NCBI GenBank assembly: GCA_025455895.1
Contig: JALOLQ010000015.1
Location: 1-13,623, forward strand
Reading direction: 5' to 3'
DNA: 13,623 nucleotides
Origin: Solirubrobacteraceae bacterium
GTDB lineage: Bacteria > Actinomycetota > Thermoleophilia > Solirubrobacterales > Solirubrobacteraceae
Shown: in pieces, positions 6,707 through 13,446 of the stretch
Layout: every line of letters starts with the position of its first letter
Position numbering within the stretch: the stretch's first letter is position 1
Translations under genes and position numbers: made by a program
The notes under the pieces: model-generated
What the model saw: the letters and a program-made list of their open reading frames with translations, nothing else
Databases searched by the model: none
What the model was told of the DNA's origin: nothing

Positions 6707-7192
6707 ATGCCCGAGGATCCCGGACAACCGCCCGTGCCGCCCCGCCCGGCTCCCCCGCCGGTCTCGGCGCACTTCGTCAACAACGTGCTGGCCGCGGCCG
6801 CGAGCTACATCGAGGAGGACCCGGACCTCGCGCGCGACGTCCTCGCCGAGCTCGGGCAGTTCCTCTCCTACCGCCTGCGCGAGGACCCCGCGGACGTCTC
6901 GGCCGCCCAGGAGCTCGGCCACACGGCGACCTACCTGCGCCTCCAGCAGGCGCGCTTCCCCGAGCGTCTCGAGGTCCGGCTGCCCGAGGCGCACGAGCTC
7001 AGCGGCCGCGTCGCGCCGGGTGCGATCCAGGTCCCGCTGGCCGAGGCGCTCGGCGCGCGCCTGCGCGAGCGGCCCGGGAGCTTCCGGGTGACGCTGCGCC
7101 CCGCCCCCGGCGGGCTCGCGCTGGAGCTGCTGGACGCGGACGGGTCCGCCGAGCACCACAAGATCGCCCTCCCCGAAGGAGCCCCCGCATGA
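6707..7192 (+). CDS. Minimal LytS-like protein with degenerate ATPase region (putative His phosphotransferase)
   Basis: A 161-residue soluble protein. After a 19-residue Pro-rich start it matches the LytS/YpdA-type His_kinase domain (PF06580): SAHFVNN with H22 where the family has NPHFLFN, then helices through LSYRLREDP, AAQELGHTATYLRLQQARF and ERLEV. The family's LVENAIKHG N-box appears as PLAEALGARL (Glu113 followed by Ala114 instead of Asn). The G1 region is DADG (143-146). The protein ends before any G2 GxGL box, and the next gene starts there, so the lid is absent in every frame. There is no sensor domain or membrane segment. ATP-dependent autophosphorylation therefore looks unlikely, while H22 could carry phosphate, as in Spo0B or ChpT. 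It overlaps the LytTR gene by 4 nt (ATGA). AGGGA directly abuts ATG 6707, closer than an optimal Shine-Dalgarno. Confidence 0.85.
   Translation: MPEDPGQPPVPPRPAPPPVSAHFVNNVLAAAASYIEEDPDLARDVLAELGQFLSYRLREDPADVSAAQELGHTATYLRLQQARFPERLEVRLPEAHELSGRVAPGAIQVPLAEALGARLRERPGSFRVTLRPAPGGLALELLDADGSAEHHKIALPEGAPA
7175..7181 (+). promoter_or_regulatory. Strong ribosome binding site of the LytTR regulator gene
   Basis: GAAGGAG lies 7 nt before ATG 7189, inside the end of the LytS-like gene. It is the best Shine-Dalgarno in the window and fixes both the regulator start and the 4-nt coupled overlap. Confidence 0.7.
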
Positions 7193-7929
7193 CCGCGCTC
7201 ACCGTCCTGGCCGTCGACGACGAGCCGCGCGCGCTCGCCGACGTGCGCCGCGTGCTCGAGGGCTCGCCGCGCGTGGGCCGCGTGGAGACCGCCGCCGGCG
7301 GCCACGAGGCGCTCGTGAAGCTCGGCGAGGGCTCCTACGACCTGCTGTTCCTCGACGTGCGCATGCCGGGGATCGAGGGCATCGAGCTGGCGCGGCTGCT
7401 GCGGCGCTTCGACGACCCGCCGGAGGTCGTCTTCCTCACCGGGCACGCCGAGTCCGCCGTCGAGGCGTTCGAGGTCCAGGCGCTCGACTTCCTCGTCAAG
7501 CCGGTCACCCGCGAGCGCCTCGACGCCGCGCTCGAACGCGCCCAGGCCGCCCGCGCCCGCCGCGGCGGCGCCCCGGCTCCGGCGGCGAAGACGGCCCCGG
7601 AGGTCGTCGCGCTCGACAACCCGCACGGCGCCGGCAAGCGGCTCGTGCGGCTCGAGTCGATCCAGCACGTCGACGCCGACGGCGACTACGCGCAGATCCA
7701 CGCCGCCGACGGCGACTACACGCTGCGCGCCTCGCTCGCCCACCTCGAGGAGGACTGGGGCCCGGCCGGCTTCACGCGCGTGCACCGCGCCCACCTCGTG
7801 AACCTCGGGCACGCGCTCGAGCTGCGCTCGCTGGCCAACGGCACGGCGGTGCTCTCGCTGCGCGACGGCACGGAGATCCCGGTCGCCCGGCGGACGGTCG
7901 CCGCGCTGCGCAAGCGGCTCAAGGCCTGA
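7189..7929 (+). CDS. LytTR-family response regulator
   Basis: A 246-residue DNA-binding response regulator of the LytR/AlgR/AgrA class. The receiver (about 4-118) has acidic residues D10-D11, phospho-acceptor D56 in LLFLDVRMPG, T84 in FLTGH and K104 in FLVKPV, all expected of a working receiver. An Ala/Pro-rich linker (about 122-140) leads to the LytTR domain (about 145-245), with the diagnostic FTRVHRAHLVNL stretch and a final IPVARR-VAALRKRL. It overlaps the upstream LytS-like gene by 4 nt, so the two are made together. Targets are unknown; the 21-bp-spaced repeats at 6617-6652 suggest control of its own operon. Its end overlaps the convergent permease gene by 11 bp. Confidence 0.94.
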   Translation: MTALTVLAVDDEPRALADVRRVLEGSPRVGRVETAAGGHEALVKLGEGSYDLLFLDVRMPGIEGIELARLLRRFDDPPEVVFLTGHAESAVEAFEVQALDFLVKPVTRERLDAALERAQAARARRGGAPAPAAKTAPEVVALDNPHGAGKRLVRLESIQHVDADGDYAQIHAADGDYTLRASLAHLEEDWGPAGFTRVHRAHLVNLGHALELRSLANGTAVLSLRDGTEIPVARRTVAALRKRLKA

Positions 7930-8314
7930 CGTCCGGCGCGGCATCGCCGCGCAGCTCCCGCCACGCCCCGCTGCCGAGCGTCCAGGCGATCCACAGCAGC
8001 AGCAGCGCGAAGGCGAGCTCGATCGCCCGCTCCGGCACGGCGTTCACGACGACGACGCCGAGCAGCGCCCCGGGCACCGCCAGCACGCCGATCACGAGGC
8101 CCTCGCCGAGCCGCAGGTTCCCGTAGTGCCCCTGGCGCCACGCGCCGACGAGCGCGACCGGGACGATCGCCAGCAGCGAGGTCGCCTGGGCCTCGACCTG
8201 GCCGAGCCCGAGCAGCAGCACGAGCGCGGGGACGAACAGCGCGCCGCCGCCGATGCCGAGCAGGCCGGAGAGCACCCCCGCGGCGACGCCGATCGCGATC
8301 GCCGCGGCGATCAT
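7919..8314 (-). CDS. Half-size TauE/SafE (TSUP) permease, second of a pair
   Basis: A 131-residue membrane protein with about four transmembrane helices, half the usual length of TSUP anion/sulfite exporters (about 240-260 residues, two homologous halves). It has the repeat signature GVLSGLLGIGGGALFVPAL near its N-terminus, then EAQATSLLAIV, HYGN and GALLG. It aligns end to end with the upstream 121-residue gene. The two genes overlap by 4 nt (ATGA at 8314-8311), so translation is probably coupled and the products may pair into one eight-helix transporter. The substrate (sulfite, sulfonate or another small anion) cannot be read. A frameshifted single gene is possible, but the ATGA junction and complete four-helix units favour two genes. 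Confidence 0.82.
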   Translation of the reverse strand: MIAAAIAIGVAAGVLSGLLGIGGGALFVPALVLLLGLGQVEAQATSLLAIVPVALVGAWRQGHYGNLRLGEGLVIGVLAVPGALLGVVVVNAVPERAIELAFALLLLWIAWTLGSGAWRELRGDAAPDVRP

Positions 8315-8676
8315 CCGCGCACCGCCAGCAGCGCCGCCGTCGCCGCGAGGAAGATCGCGAACAGGAGCCGCACGACCGCCCCGGGGACCCGCTGCTGCAG
8401 CCACGTGCCGAGCAGGACGCCGCCGACGGCGGGCACGCCGACGAGGATGCCCTCGCGCACGTGGACGTTGCCGTAGGCCGCCTGGGCGATCACGGCCGCG
8501 AGCGCCGTGATGACGATCGCGACGAGCGAGGTCCCGGTCGCCTCGCGCTCGCCGTAGGCGAGCCAGAGGATCAGCAGCGGCACCACCACGACGCCGCCGC
8601 CGACGCCGAAGAGGCCGCTGAAGAGCCCCGCGAGCAGGCCGATCGCCCCCAGCTCGAGGAGTCGGCGCCGCGGCAT
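8311..8676 (-). CDS. Half-size TauE/SafE (TSUP) permease, first of a pair
   Basis: A 121-residue membrane protein with about four hydrophobic helices (roughly 7-33, 49-67, 76-92, 98-118). The TSUP glycine motif is GLFSGLFGVGGGVVVVPLL, followed by EATGTSLVAIV, AAYGN and GVLLG, each with a counterpart at the same place in the downstream half-permease. Its stop overlaps the next start by 4 nt. ATG at 8676 is preceded on its strand by TAGTAT 6 nt upstream, which suggests a leaderless mRNA; there is no Shine-Dalgarno. It diverges from the trehalose phosphatase gene with 18 bp between start codons. Confidence 0.82.
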   Translation of the reverse strand: MPRRRLLELGAIGLLAGLFSGLFGVGGGVVVVPLLILWLAYGEREATGTSLVAIVITALAAVIAQAAYGNVHVREGILVGVPAVGGVLLGTWLQQRVPGAVVRLLFAIFLAATAALLAVRG

Positions 8677-8681
8677 GGCGC

Positions 8682-8688
8682 CATACTA
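8682..8688. promoter_or_regulatory. Shared, near-symmetric -10 element between permease and otsB
   Basis: The 18-bp gap contains CATACT on the plus strand (8682-8687), 7 nt before ATG 8695. TAGTAT on the minus strand (8688-8683) lies 6 nt before ATG 8676. The two hexamers overlap by 5 bp. Both distances place transcription starts at or next to the start codons, giving leaderless mRNAs. Bidirectional promoters with symmetric -10 elements are known in bacteria. No -35 consensus is seen on either side. Confidence 0.5.
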
Positions 8689-8694
8689 GGCGCG

Positions 8695-9501
8695 ATGCCC
8701 GCGGCCCCGACCCTGGACGAGCTCCTCGCGCCGCTGCTCGGGGAGCCCGGCCGCGCCGCGGTGCTGCTCGACGTGGACGGCACGCTCGCGCCGATCGTGC
8801 GCGACCCCGAGGCGGCCACGGTGCCCGAGGGCCTGCGGCGCGCCGTGAACGCGCTGACCGGCCGCTTCGGCCTCGTCGGCTGCGTCTCGGGCCGCCGCGC
8901 GGCGATGGCGCGGCGGATGGTCGGGATCGGCTCGATCCCCTACGCCGGCAACCACGGCGCGGAGATCCTCCTGCGCGGCTCCGCCGAGCCGCGCCTGGAC
9001 CCGGACGCCGAGCGCTGGACCTCACGGGTGCACGAGGTCGCCGGCGCCGCCGCCGAGCCGCTGCGCGAGTACGGCGTGCGCGTCGAGGACAAGGGGCCGA
9101 TCGTGGCGCTCCACTGGCGGGGGGTGGACGACGAGCTCGCCGCCGAGGCGGCCGCGCGCAACGTCGCGCACGCCGCGCGCGACGCCGGCCTGCACGTGCA
9201 CGAGGGCCGCAAGGTGCTCGAGCTGCGCCCGCCGGTGCCGATCGGCAAGGACGCCGCCGTCCGCCGCCTGCTCGCCTCCGGGCCGGGCGACCTGGACACG
9301 GCGCTCTACGCCGGCGACGACCGCACCGACGCCGACGCCTTCGCCGGGCTGCGGGCGCTCGTCGCCGAGGGCCGGCTGCGCCACGCCGTCTGCATCGGCG
9401 TGCGCTCGGACGAGACGCCGCCCGAGATCCTCGACGCCGCCGACGCGCTCGTGGACGGGACCGACGGCGTGCGCGCCCTGCTGGAGGCCCTGGCCCGCTG
9501 A
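8695..9501 (+). CDS. otsB: Trehalose-6-phosphate phosphatase
   Basis: A 268-residue HAD-superfamily phosphatase that would convert trehalose 6-phosphate to trehalose, the last step of the OtsA-OtsB route. HAD motif I is LLDVDGTLAP, with nucleophile D26 and acid/base D28. VSGR at 64-67 is motif II, and AGNHGAEI near 84-91 is the OtsB substrate signature. Next come KGPIVALHWR, the conserved Lys in PIGKDAAVRRLL, and motif IV GDDRTDADAF from G207. Length and motif order are normal, with no fused OtsA domain; no otsA is in this window. The start is ATG 8695; the longer open frame upstream runs across the divergent permease and is rejected. It probably heads an operon with the membrane protein (4-nt gap), the glycosyltransferase and the secreted protein. 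Confidence 0.92.
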   Translation: MPAAPTLDELLAPLLGEPGRAAVLLDVDGTLAPIVRDPEAATVPEGLRRAVNALTGRFGLVGCVSGRRAAMARRMVGIGSIPYAGNHGAEILLRGSAEPRLDPDAERWTSRVHEVAGAAAEPLREYGVRVEDKGPIVALHWRGVDDELAAEAAARNVAHAARDAGLHVHEGRKVLELRPPVPIGKDAAVRRLLASGPGDLDTALYAGDDRTDADAFAGLRALVAEGRLRHAVCIGVRSDETPPEILDAADALVDGTDGVRALLEALAR

Positions 9502-9505
9502 CGCC

Positions 9506-10030
9506 GTGCGGTTCGTCGATCTGCTGAAGAGCACGGTGCTGCTGAGCGCGGGGGCGGCGACGCTGCTCGCGGTGGTCACGGTGATCGAGGCGAACCTGCG
9601 CGCCGACGACCTGCTCGTGCTCGTCGCCGCGGGCTGGTGGCTCGTCGCGGCGCTCGTCGGCGCGCGGCTCGGGCGCCGGATGGAGCCGACGCCCCCGGTC
9701 GCCCGCGCCCTGCGCGAGGCCCGGATGGCGACCTCGCTGCCGCAGCTCCAGCCCGGGATGATCCTGCTCGGCCGGCTGTGGCCGCTGCTGCTGGCCACGG
9801 TCGCCTCGTCCGCCCTGTCGCTCCTGTGGCCGCAGATCGCCGCGATCGCCGCCGGCTTCGGCGTGATCTGGGCGCTCTCGTGGCGCCATCAGGACGCGGC
9901 CGTCACCGCGGTGGAGGAGCGCGACGGGGTCACCTTCTACGTGTCGAGCACCGCGGCGCTCGGCCCGGTGCGGCTCGTGCGCACGCCCGGGCTGCGGCGG
10001 GACCTGCCGCCGACGGCGCACGGCGCGTAG
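9506..10030 (+). CDS. Hypothetical four-helix membrane protein
   Basis: I do not recognise a family. The 174-residue product has about four hydrophobic segments: residues 8-28, 33-54, about 85-107 and about 110-128. A basic loop (GARLGRRMEP...ARALREARM) separates the helix pairs, and the roughly 45-residue tail is soluble (EERDGVTFYVSSTAALGPVRL). The start is GTG 9506, 4 nt after the otsB stop and without its own close Shine-Dalgarno, so translation probably depends on coupling to otsB. The GTxFYVS-like tail could be a small beta element. The position between otsB and a glycosyltransferase suggests a role in trehalose or glycoconjugate metabolism or envelope stress, but nothing in the protein proves it. 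Confidence 0.75.
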   Translation: MRFVDLLKSTVLLSAGAATLLAVVTVIEANLRADDLLVLVAAGWWLVAALVGARLGRRMEPTPPVARALREARMATSLPQLQPGMILLGRLWPLLLATVASSALSLLWPQIAAIAAGFGVIWALSWRHQDAAVTAVEERDGVTFYVSSTAALGPVRLVRTPGLRRDLPPTAHGA

Positions 10031-10069
10031 GAGATGGTCGACGCCACGAGAAGCGCTGCGCGGAGGGGG

Positions 10070-11056
10070 ATGGTCCGCGCAGACGTCCTGCTCGTCTCGC
10101 TCGGCTCCACCGCCGGGCTGCGCGCCGCCGACGCCGAGCTGGCCGCGTCGCTCGGGCGCGCCGGGGCACGCGGCGCGGTGGCCACGGCCGCGCCGCAGCC
10201 GCGGGTGCGCACGCTCGCGCTGACCGACCTCCTCTGGGCGCGCGCGGCCCGCGCCGCCGCCCTGCGCGGGCTCCGCGCGCACGATCCCCGCGCGGTGCTC
10301 TACTCCACGACCACCGCCGCCCTGCTGTGGCCGCAGCCCGGAGCGATCCGCTTCGACGCGCTCGCCGCGGCGACCCGCCCGGGGCGCCACGGGCTCTGGC
10401 AGCGCCCCCGCGAGGCGCGCAGGCTGGCGGAGGCGTCGCTGCTCGTGCCCTGGTCGGCCGCCGCGCTCGACGGCGCGCCGGACGACCTCCCGGGCGTCCT
10501 CGCCGTGCCGGTGCCGGTGGAGCCGAGCGGCCTGGGCGAGCCGTGGGCGCTGCGCGACCTCGCCGCCGTCACCTACGCCGCCGACCCGGAGAAGAAGGGG
10601 CTCGACCGGGTGCTGCGCGCCTGGGCCGCCGTGCGCCGCGAGGGCGAGACGCTCGTCGTCGCCGGGCTCGACCCCGAGCGCCTGCCCGCGCCGCCCGCGG
10701 GCGTCGAGGTCGCGGGACGGCTCGGACGCGACGCCTACCGCGCGCTGCTGCGGCGCGCGCGGGTCTTCGTCTGCGCGCCGCGGCGCGAGGACCACGGCAT
10801 CGCGCAGCTCGAGGCGCTCGCCGACGGGTGCGTCCTGGTCACGACGCCGGCACCGGGCCCGTACCTCGCGCTGCCGATGGCGCGGGAGCTCGACGCGCGG
10901 CTCGTGACCGACGAGCTCGGCCCGGCGCTGCGCGCGGCGCTCGACGATCCCGCCCCGCGCTACCAGGAGCGCGCGATCCCGCTGCTGGCGCCGCTGACGC
11001 GGGCGGCGGTCGACCGCGTGGTGGCCCTGGACCTGCTGCCGCGCCTGCTCGGGTAG
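10070..11056 (+). CDS. GT4-like (GT-B fold) glycosyltransferase
   Basis: A 328-residue cytoplasmic or membrane-associated glycosyltransferase. The N-terminal half begins with a Rossmann-type strand (RADVLLVSLGST). The C-terminal half carries the nucleotide-sugar domain: TYAADPEKKGLDRVLRAW, then LVVAGLDPE, then VAGRL and VFVCAPRREDHGIAQLEALADG. E240 and E248 form the E-x7-E motif typical of retaining GT4 enzymes. Donor and acceptor are unknown. I prefer ATG 10070 because GGAGGGGG sits 1-8 nt before it and the first strand starts immediately; ATG 10034 in the same frame would add 12 basic residues and has AGGAG directly abutting it. It follows the membrane protein gene and precedes the secreted protein gene in the same direction, so probably the same operon as otsB. 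Confidence 0.8.
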   Translation: MVRADVLLVSLGSTAGLRAADAELAASLGRAGARGAVATAAPQPRVRTLALTDLLWARAARAAALRGLRAHDPRAVLYSTTTAALLWPQPGAIRFDALAAATRPGRHGLWQRPREARRLAEASLLVPWSAAALDGAPDDLPGVLAVPVPVEPSGLGEPWALRDLAAVTYAADPEKKGLDRVLRAWAAVRREGETLVVAGLDPERLPAPPAGVEVAGRLGRDAYRALLRRARVFVCAPRREDHGIAQLEALADGCVLVTTPAPGPYLALPMARELDARLVTDELGPALRAALDDPAPRYQERAIPLLAPLTRAAVDRVVALDLLPRLLG

Positions 11057-11068
11057 ATTCGGCCGGCC

Positions 11069-11686
11069 ATGCCGCGCCGCCTGCTCGTCCTCGTGCTCCT
11101 CGCGCTCGGCGCGGCGCCGCAGGCCGCGGCCGCCGCGACGATCACCACCGACCGCGCCTGCTACCGCCCCGGCGCGACGGCGACCGCGACGTTCAGCGGC
11201 TTCACCGCGGGCCCGGACCCGTTCGACCTGCGCGTCAACGACGACGTCGCCGCGGAGGTGCGGGTCGACGGCGCGGGCGCCGGGACGGCGACGTTCCGCG
11301 TGCCCCGCGGCGCGCCGCCGCAGCCCGTCACGGTGCGCGTGCAGGACTCGCTGGCGATCCTCGCCGAGACGACGGTGCGCGTGAGCGTCCCGGTCGTCGA
11401 GATGTCGCCCACGCGGGCGAAGCCGACGACGCGCGTGACGTACCTCGCGACCGGCTTCGACACGAGCGGGCCGGTGTACCTGCACGTCGTCCGCGGCGGG
11501 CGCGCACTGCGGACCGTGCGCCTGGGCACCGCCGAGCGCGCGTGCGGCGAGGTCGTCGCGCGGATCCCCCAGATCCCGCTGCGCGGGCGGATCGCCAAGG
11601 GCGCCTACCGGCTCCAGTTCGACGCGAGCGCGGCCTACCGGGCCGGGCGGCCGGGCGCCGTCGTGCGCACGCGCGTCGTGCGCTGA
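11069..11686 (+). CDS. Secreted beta-rich protein of unknown function
   Basis: A 205-residue exported protein. Residues 1-23 are a Sec signal peptide (MPRR, a Leu/Val core, then APQAAAAA with cleavage likely near residues 21-23). There is no lipobox, LPxTG motif or second membrane helix, so it is probably released or loosely held at the envelope. The mature part looks like two tandem Ig-like beta sandwiches: one from about 24 to 107, starting CYRPGATATATFSGF, and one from about 108 to 205, with RVTYLATGF at the matching place. Two cysteines (C31 and C159) could form a disulfide between the halves. The start is ATG 11069, 12 nt after the glycosyltransferase stop; TAGATT at 11054-11059, overlapping that stop, could be a leaderless -10. 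I do not recognise the family. Confidence 0.75.
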   Translation: MPRRLLVLVLLALGAAPQAAAAATITTDRACYRPGATATATFSGFTAGPDPFDLRVNDDVAAEVRVDGAGAGTATFRVPRGAPPQPVTVRVQDSLAILAETTVRVSVPVVEMSPTRAKPTTRVTYLATGFDTSGPVYLHVVRGGRALRTVRLGTAERACGEVVARIPQIPLRGRIAKGAYRLQFDASAAYRAGRPGAVVRTRVVR

Positions 11687-11698
11687 GCCGCGGGCTCA
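11684..11698. terminator. Hairpin built from two convergent stop codons
   Basis: TGAGCC-GCG-GGCTCA is a perfect 6-bp inverted repeat with a 3-nt loop. Its first three bases are the TGA stop of the secreted-protein gene and its last three are the TGA stop of the PolX gene on the other strand. It has the same shape in both directions and could slow or terminate both transcripts. There is no T-run, so a classical intrinsic terminator is not shown. Confidence 0.4.
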
Positions 11699-13435
11699 GC
11701 CCGTGCGGTGGCGCGGGCGCCGGGCCTCGAGCGCGTCCCACGCCAGCGTGTTGGCGACCTCGCCGGCCGTGAGCGCGGCGCGGCGCGCGGTGAGCACCGC
11801 CCAGCGCTGGTTGGCCAGCGTCTCGGGCCGGTGCGCGTCCGAGTCGAGCACGAGGCCGACGCCGGCGTCGGCGGCCGCGCGGGCGTGGACGTCGTCGAGG
11901 TCGCGGCGGTCGGGCTGGCCGTTGATCTCGAGGAACGTGCCGGTCCGCGCCGCGGCGTCGATCACCGCGGCCAGATCCACGCCGTAGCCGGGGCGCCTGC
12001 CGATCAGGCGCCCGGTCGGGTGGCCGAGCGCGTCCACGAGCGGGTGCTCGACGGCGCGCACGATCCGCTCGGTCATCCGCTCGGCCGACATCCGGAACGC
12101 GGTGTGGACGCTCGCCACGACCCAGTCGAGCTGCTCGAGCAGGTCGTCGGCGTAGTCGGGGGACCCGTCGGGCAGGACGTTCACCTCCGTGCCGGCGAGC
12201 ACGCGGATCCCCTCCAGGCGCGCGTCCACCTCGCGCACGAGCTCGATCTGGCGGCGCAGCGCGTCCGGGGAGACGTCGTTCCCGAAGCCGTGCGTGGCCG
12301 AGTGATCGGTGATCGCCAGGTAGGCGTGACCGCGCTCGCGCGCGGCGAGCGCCATCTGCTCGATCGTGGCCAGGCCGTCGCTGGCGACGGTGTGGCAGTG
12401 CAGGTCGCCGCGCAGGTCGGCGAGCGTCACGAGCTCCGGCGCCTCCCAGCCGGGGTCCAGCTCGCCGCGGTCCAGGCGCAGCTCGGGCTCGGGATACGGC
12501 AGGCCGAGGCGCGCGTAGACCTCCTCCTCGGTGGCGCAGCGGGTCGTCTCGCCGCTCGCGTCGTCGAGGATCCCGTGCTCGGAGACGTGCAGGCCGCGGC
12601 GCACCGCCTGCTCGCGCAGGCGCACGTTGTGCTCCTTGGAGCCGGTGAAGTGCTGGAGCAGGTTGCCGAACGTCGCCGGCGGCACGACGCGCAGGTCCAC
12701 GGCGAGCCCGTTCGGGGCGACGCCGCGGGCGCCGCCGGCCCCGCCGCGCTGGACGGCGCCGACCGCGTCGAGGGCCGCGAACGCCTCGGCGACCGCGGCG
12801 GGGTCCTCGGAGGCCACGACGATGTCGAGGTCCTTCACGTCGTCGGCGCCGCGACGGGCCGAGCCCGCGACCTCCGCGCGCTCGACGGCCGGGCTCGCCC
12901 GCAGGCCGGCGAGGATCCGCTCGGCCACGTCGAGCGCCTTCGGGAGCAGCAGCCGGGGCGCCGCGTCGCCGCGCTGCGCATGCGCGTCGAGCGCGGCGAG
13001 GATCGCCGCCTCGGCCTTCGGCCCGAAGCCCTTCAGCTCGCGCACGCGCCCCGCCTCGGCCGCCGCGCGCAGCGCCTCGAGCGAGTCCACGCCGAGCTCC
13101 TCGTGCAGGCGCCGCGCCTTCTTCGGGCCGACGCCGTCGAGCTTCGTCATCGCGACGACCCCCGCCGGGAACGTCGCGCGCAGCTTCTCGGCCGCCGGGA
13201 TCGTGCCGGTCTCGAGCAGCGCGGTGAGCTTCTCCTCGAGCGTCTTCCCGACCCCCGGCAGCTCGGTCACGCGGCCCTCGCGGACGAGCCCCGCGACCGC
13301 GACGGGCGACTCGCGGATCGCCTTCGCGGCGGTGCGGTAGGCGACGACGCGGTGCACGATCGCCCCGTCCAGCTCGTAGAGATCGCCGAGCTCGTCGAGC
13401 GCGCCGGCCAGCTCGCTGTTCGTCGGGTCCGCCAT
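11696..13435 (-). CDS. polX: DNA polymerase/3'-5' exonuclease PolX (PolX plus PHP domains)
   Basis: A 579-residue bacterial family X polymerase of normal length, expected in gap filling and base-excision repair. The N-terminal 8-kDa-like domain (about 1-90) has a helix-hairpin-helix, LPGVGKTLEEKL, followed by a second near 99-115 (LDGVGPKKARRL). The nucleotidyltransferase core has GSARRG at 191-196, catalytic D202 and D204 (KDLDIV) and D247 (AVDLRV), then TGSKEHNVRLR. The C-terminal PHP domain keeps all nine metal ligands: H346, H348, D353, H378, E417, H444, H472, D533 and H535, so the 3'-5' exonuclease should work. The start is ATG 13435, because the extended frame upstream overlaps the divergent glycosyltransferase. 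It diverges from that gene with 28 bp between starts and shares a stop-codon hairpin with the convergent secreted-protein gene. Confidence 0.94.
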   Translation of the reverse strand: MADPTNSELAGALDELGDLYELDGAIVHRVVAYRTAAKAIRESPVAVAGLVREGRVTELPGVGKTLEEKLTALLETGTIPAAEKLRATFPAGVVAMTKLDGVGPKKARRLHEELGVDSLEALRAAAEAGRVRELKGFGPKAEAAILAALDAHAQRGDAAPRLLLPKALDVAERILAGLRASPAVERAEVAGSARRGADDVKDLDIVVASEDPAAVAEAFAALDAVGAVQRGGAGGARGVAPNGLAVDLRVVPPATFGNLLQHFTGSKEHNVRLREQAVRRGLHVSEHGILDDASGETTRCATEEEVYARLGLPYPEPELRLDRGELDPGWEAPELVTLADLRGDLHCHTVASDGLATIEQMALAARERGHAYLAITDHSATHGFGNDVSPDALRRQIELVREVDARLEGIRVLAGTEVNVLPDGSPDYADDLLEQLDWVVASVHTAFRMSAERMTERIVRAVEHPLVDALGHPTGRLIGRRPGYGVDLAAVIDAAARTGTFLEINGQPDRRDLDDVHARAAADAGVGLVLDSDAHRPETLANQRWAVLTARRAALTAGEVANTLAWDALEARRPRHRTG

Positions 13436-13446
13436 CGGGCTGGCGC

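Noticed and set aside
3645..7091. Open frame of 1148 codons on the plus strand opposite the hybrid kinase
   Set aside because: It is antisense to a kinase with intact catalytic motifs, has Asp/Val/Arg/Gly-rich composition with no domain, and runs into the LytS-like gene. Long antisense frames are expected at this GC content.
8461..8694. 78-residue N-terminal extension of OtsB
   Set aside because: It is antisense to the first half-permease and very acidic/Arg-rich; OtsB has a normal length from ATG 8695.
7919..11485. Open frame of 1188 codons on the minus strand ending in the half-permease
   Set aside because: Only the last 131 codons (from ATG 8314) encode a recognisable protein. The rest is Arg-rich and antisense to the half-permease partner frame, otsB and the glycosyltransferase.
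9637..11772. Open frame of 711 codons on the plus strand over the membrane protein and glycosyltransferase genes
   Set aside because: Arg/Ala-rich, low complexity and in a different frame from well-supported genes; no motif.
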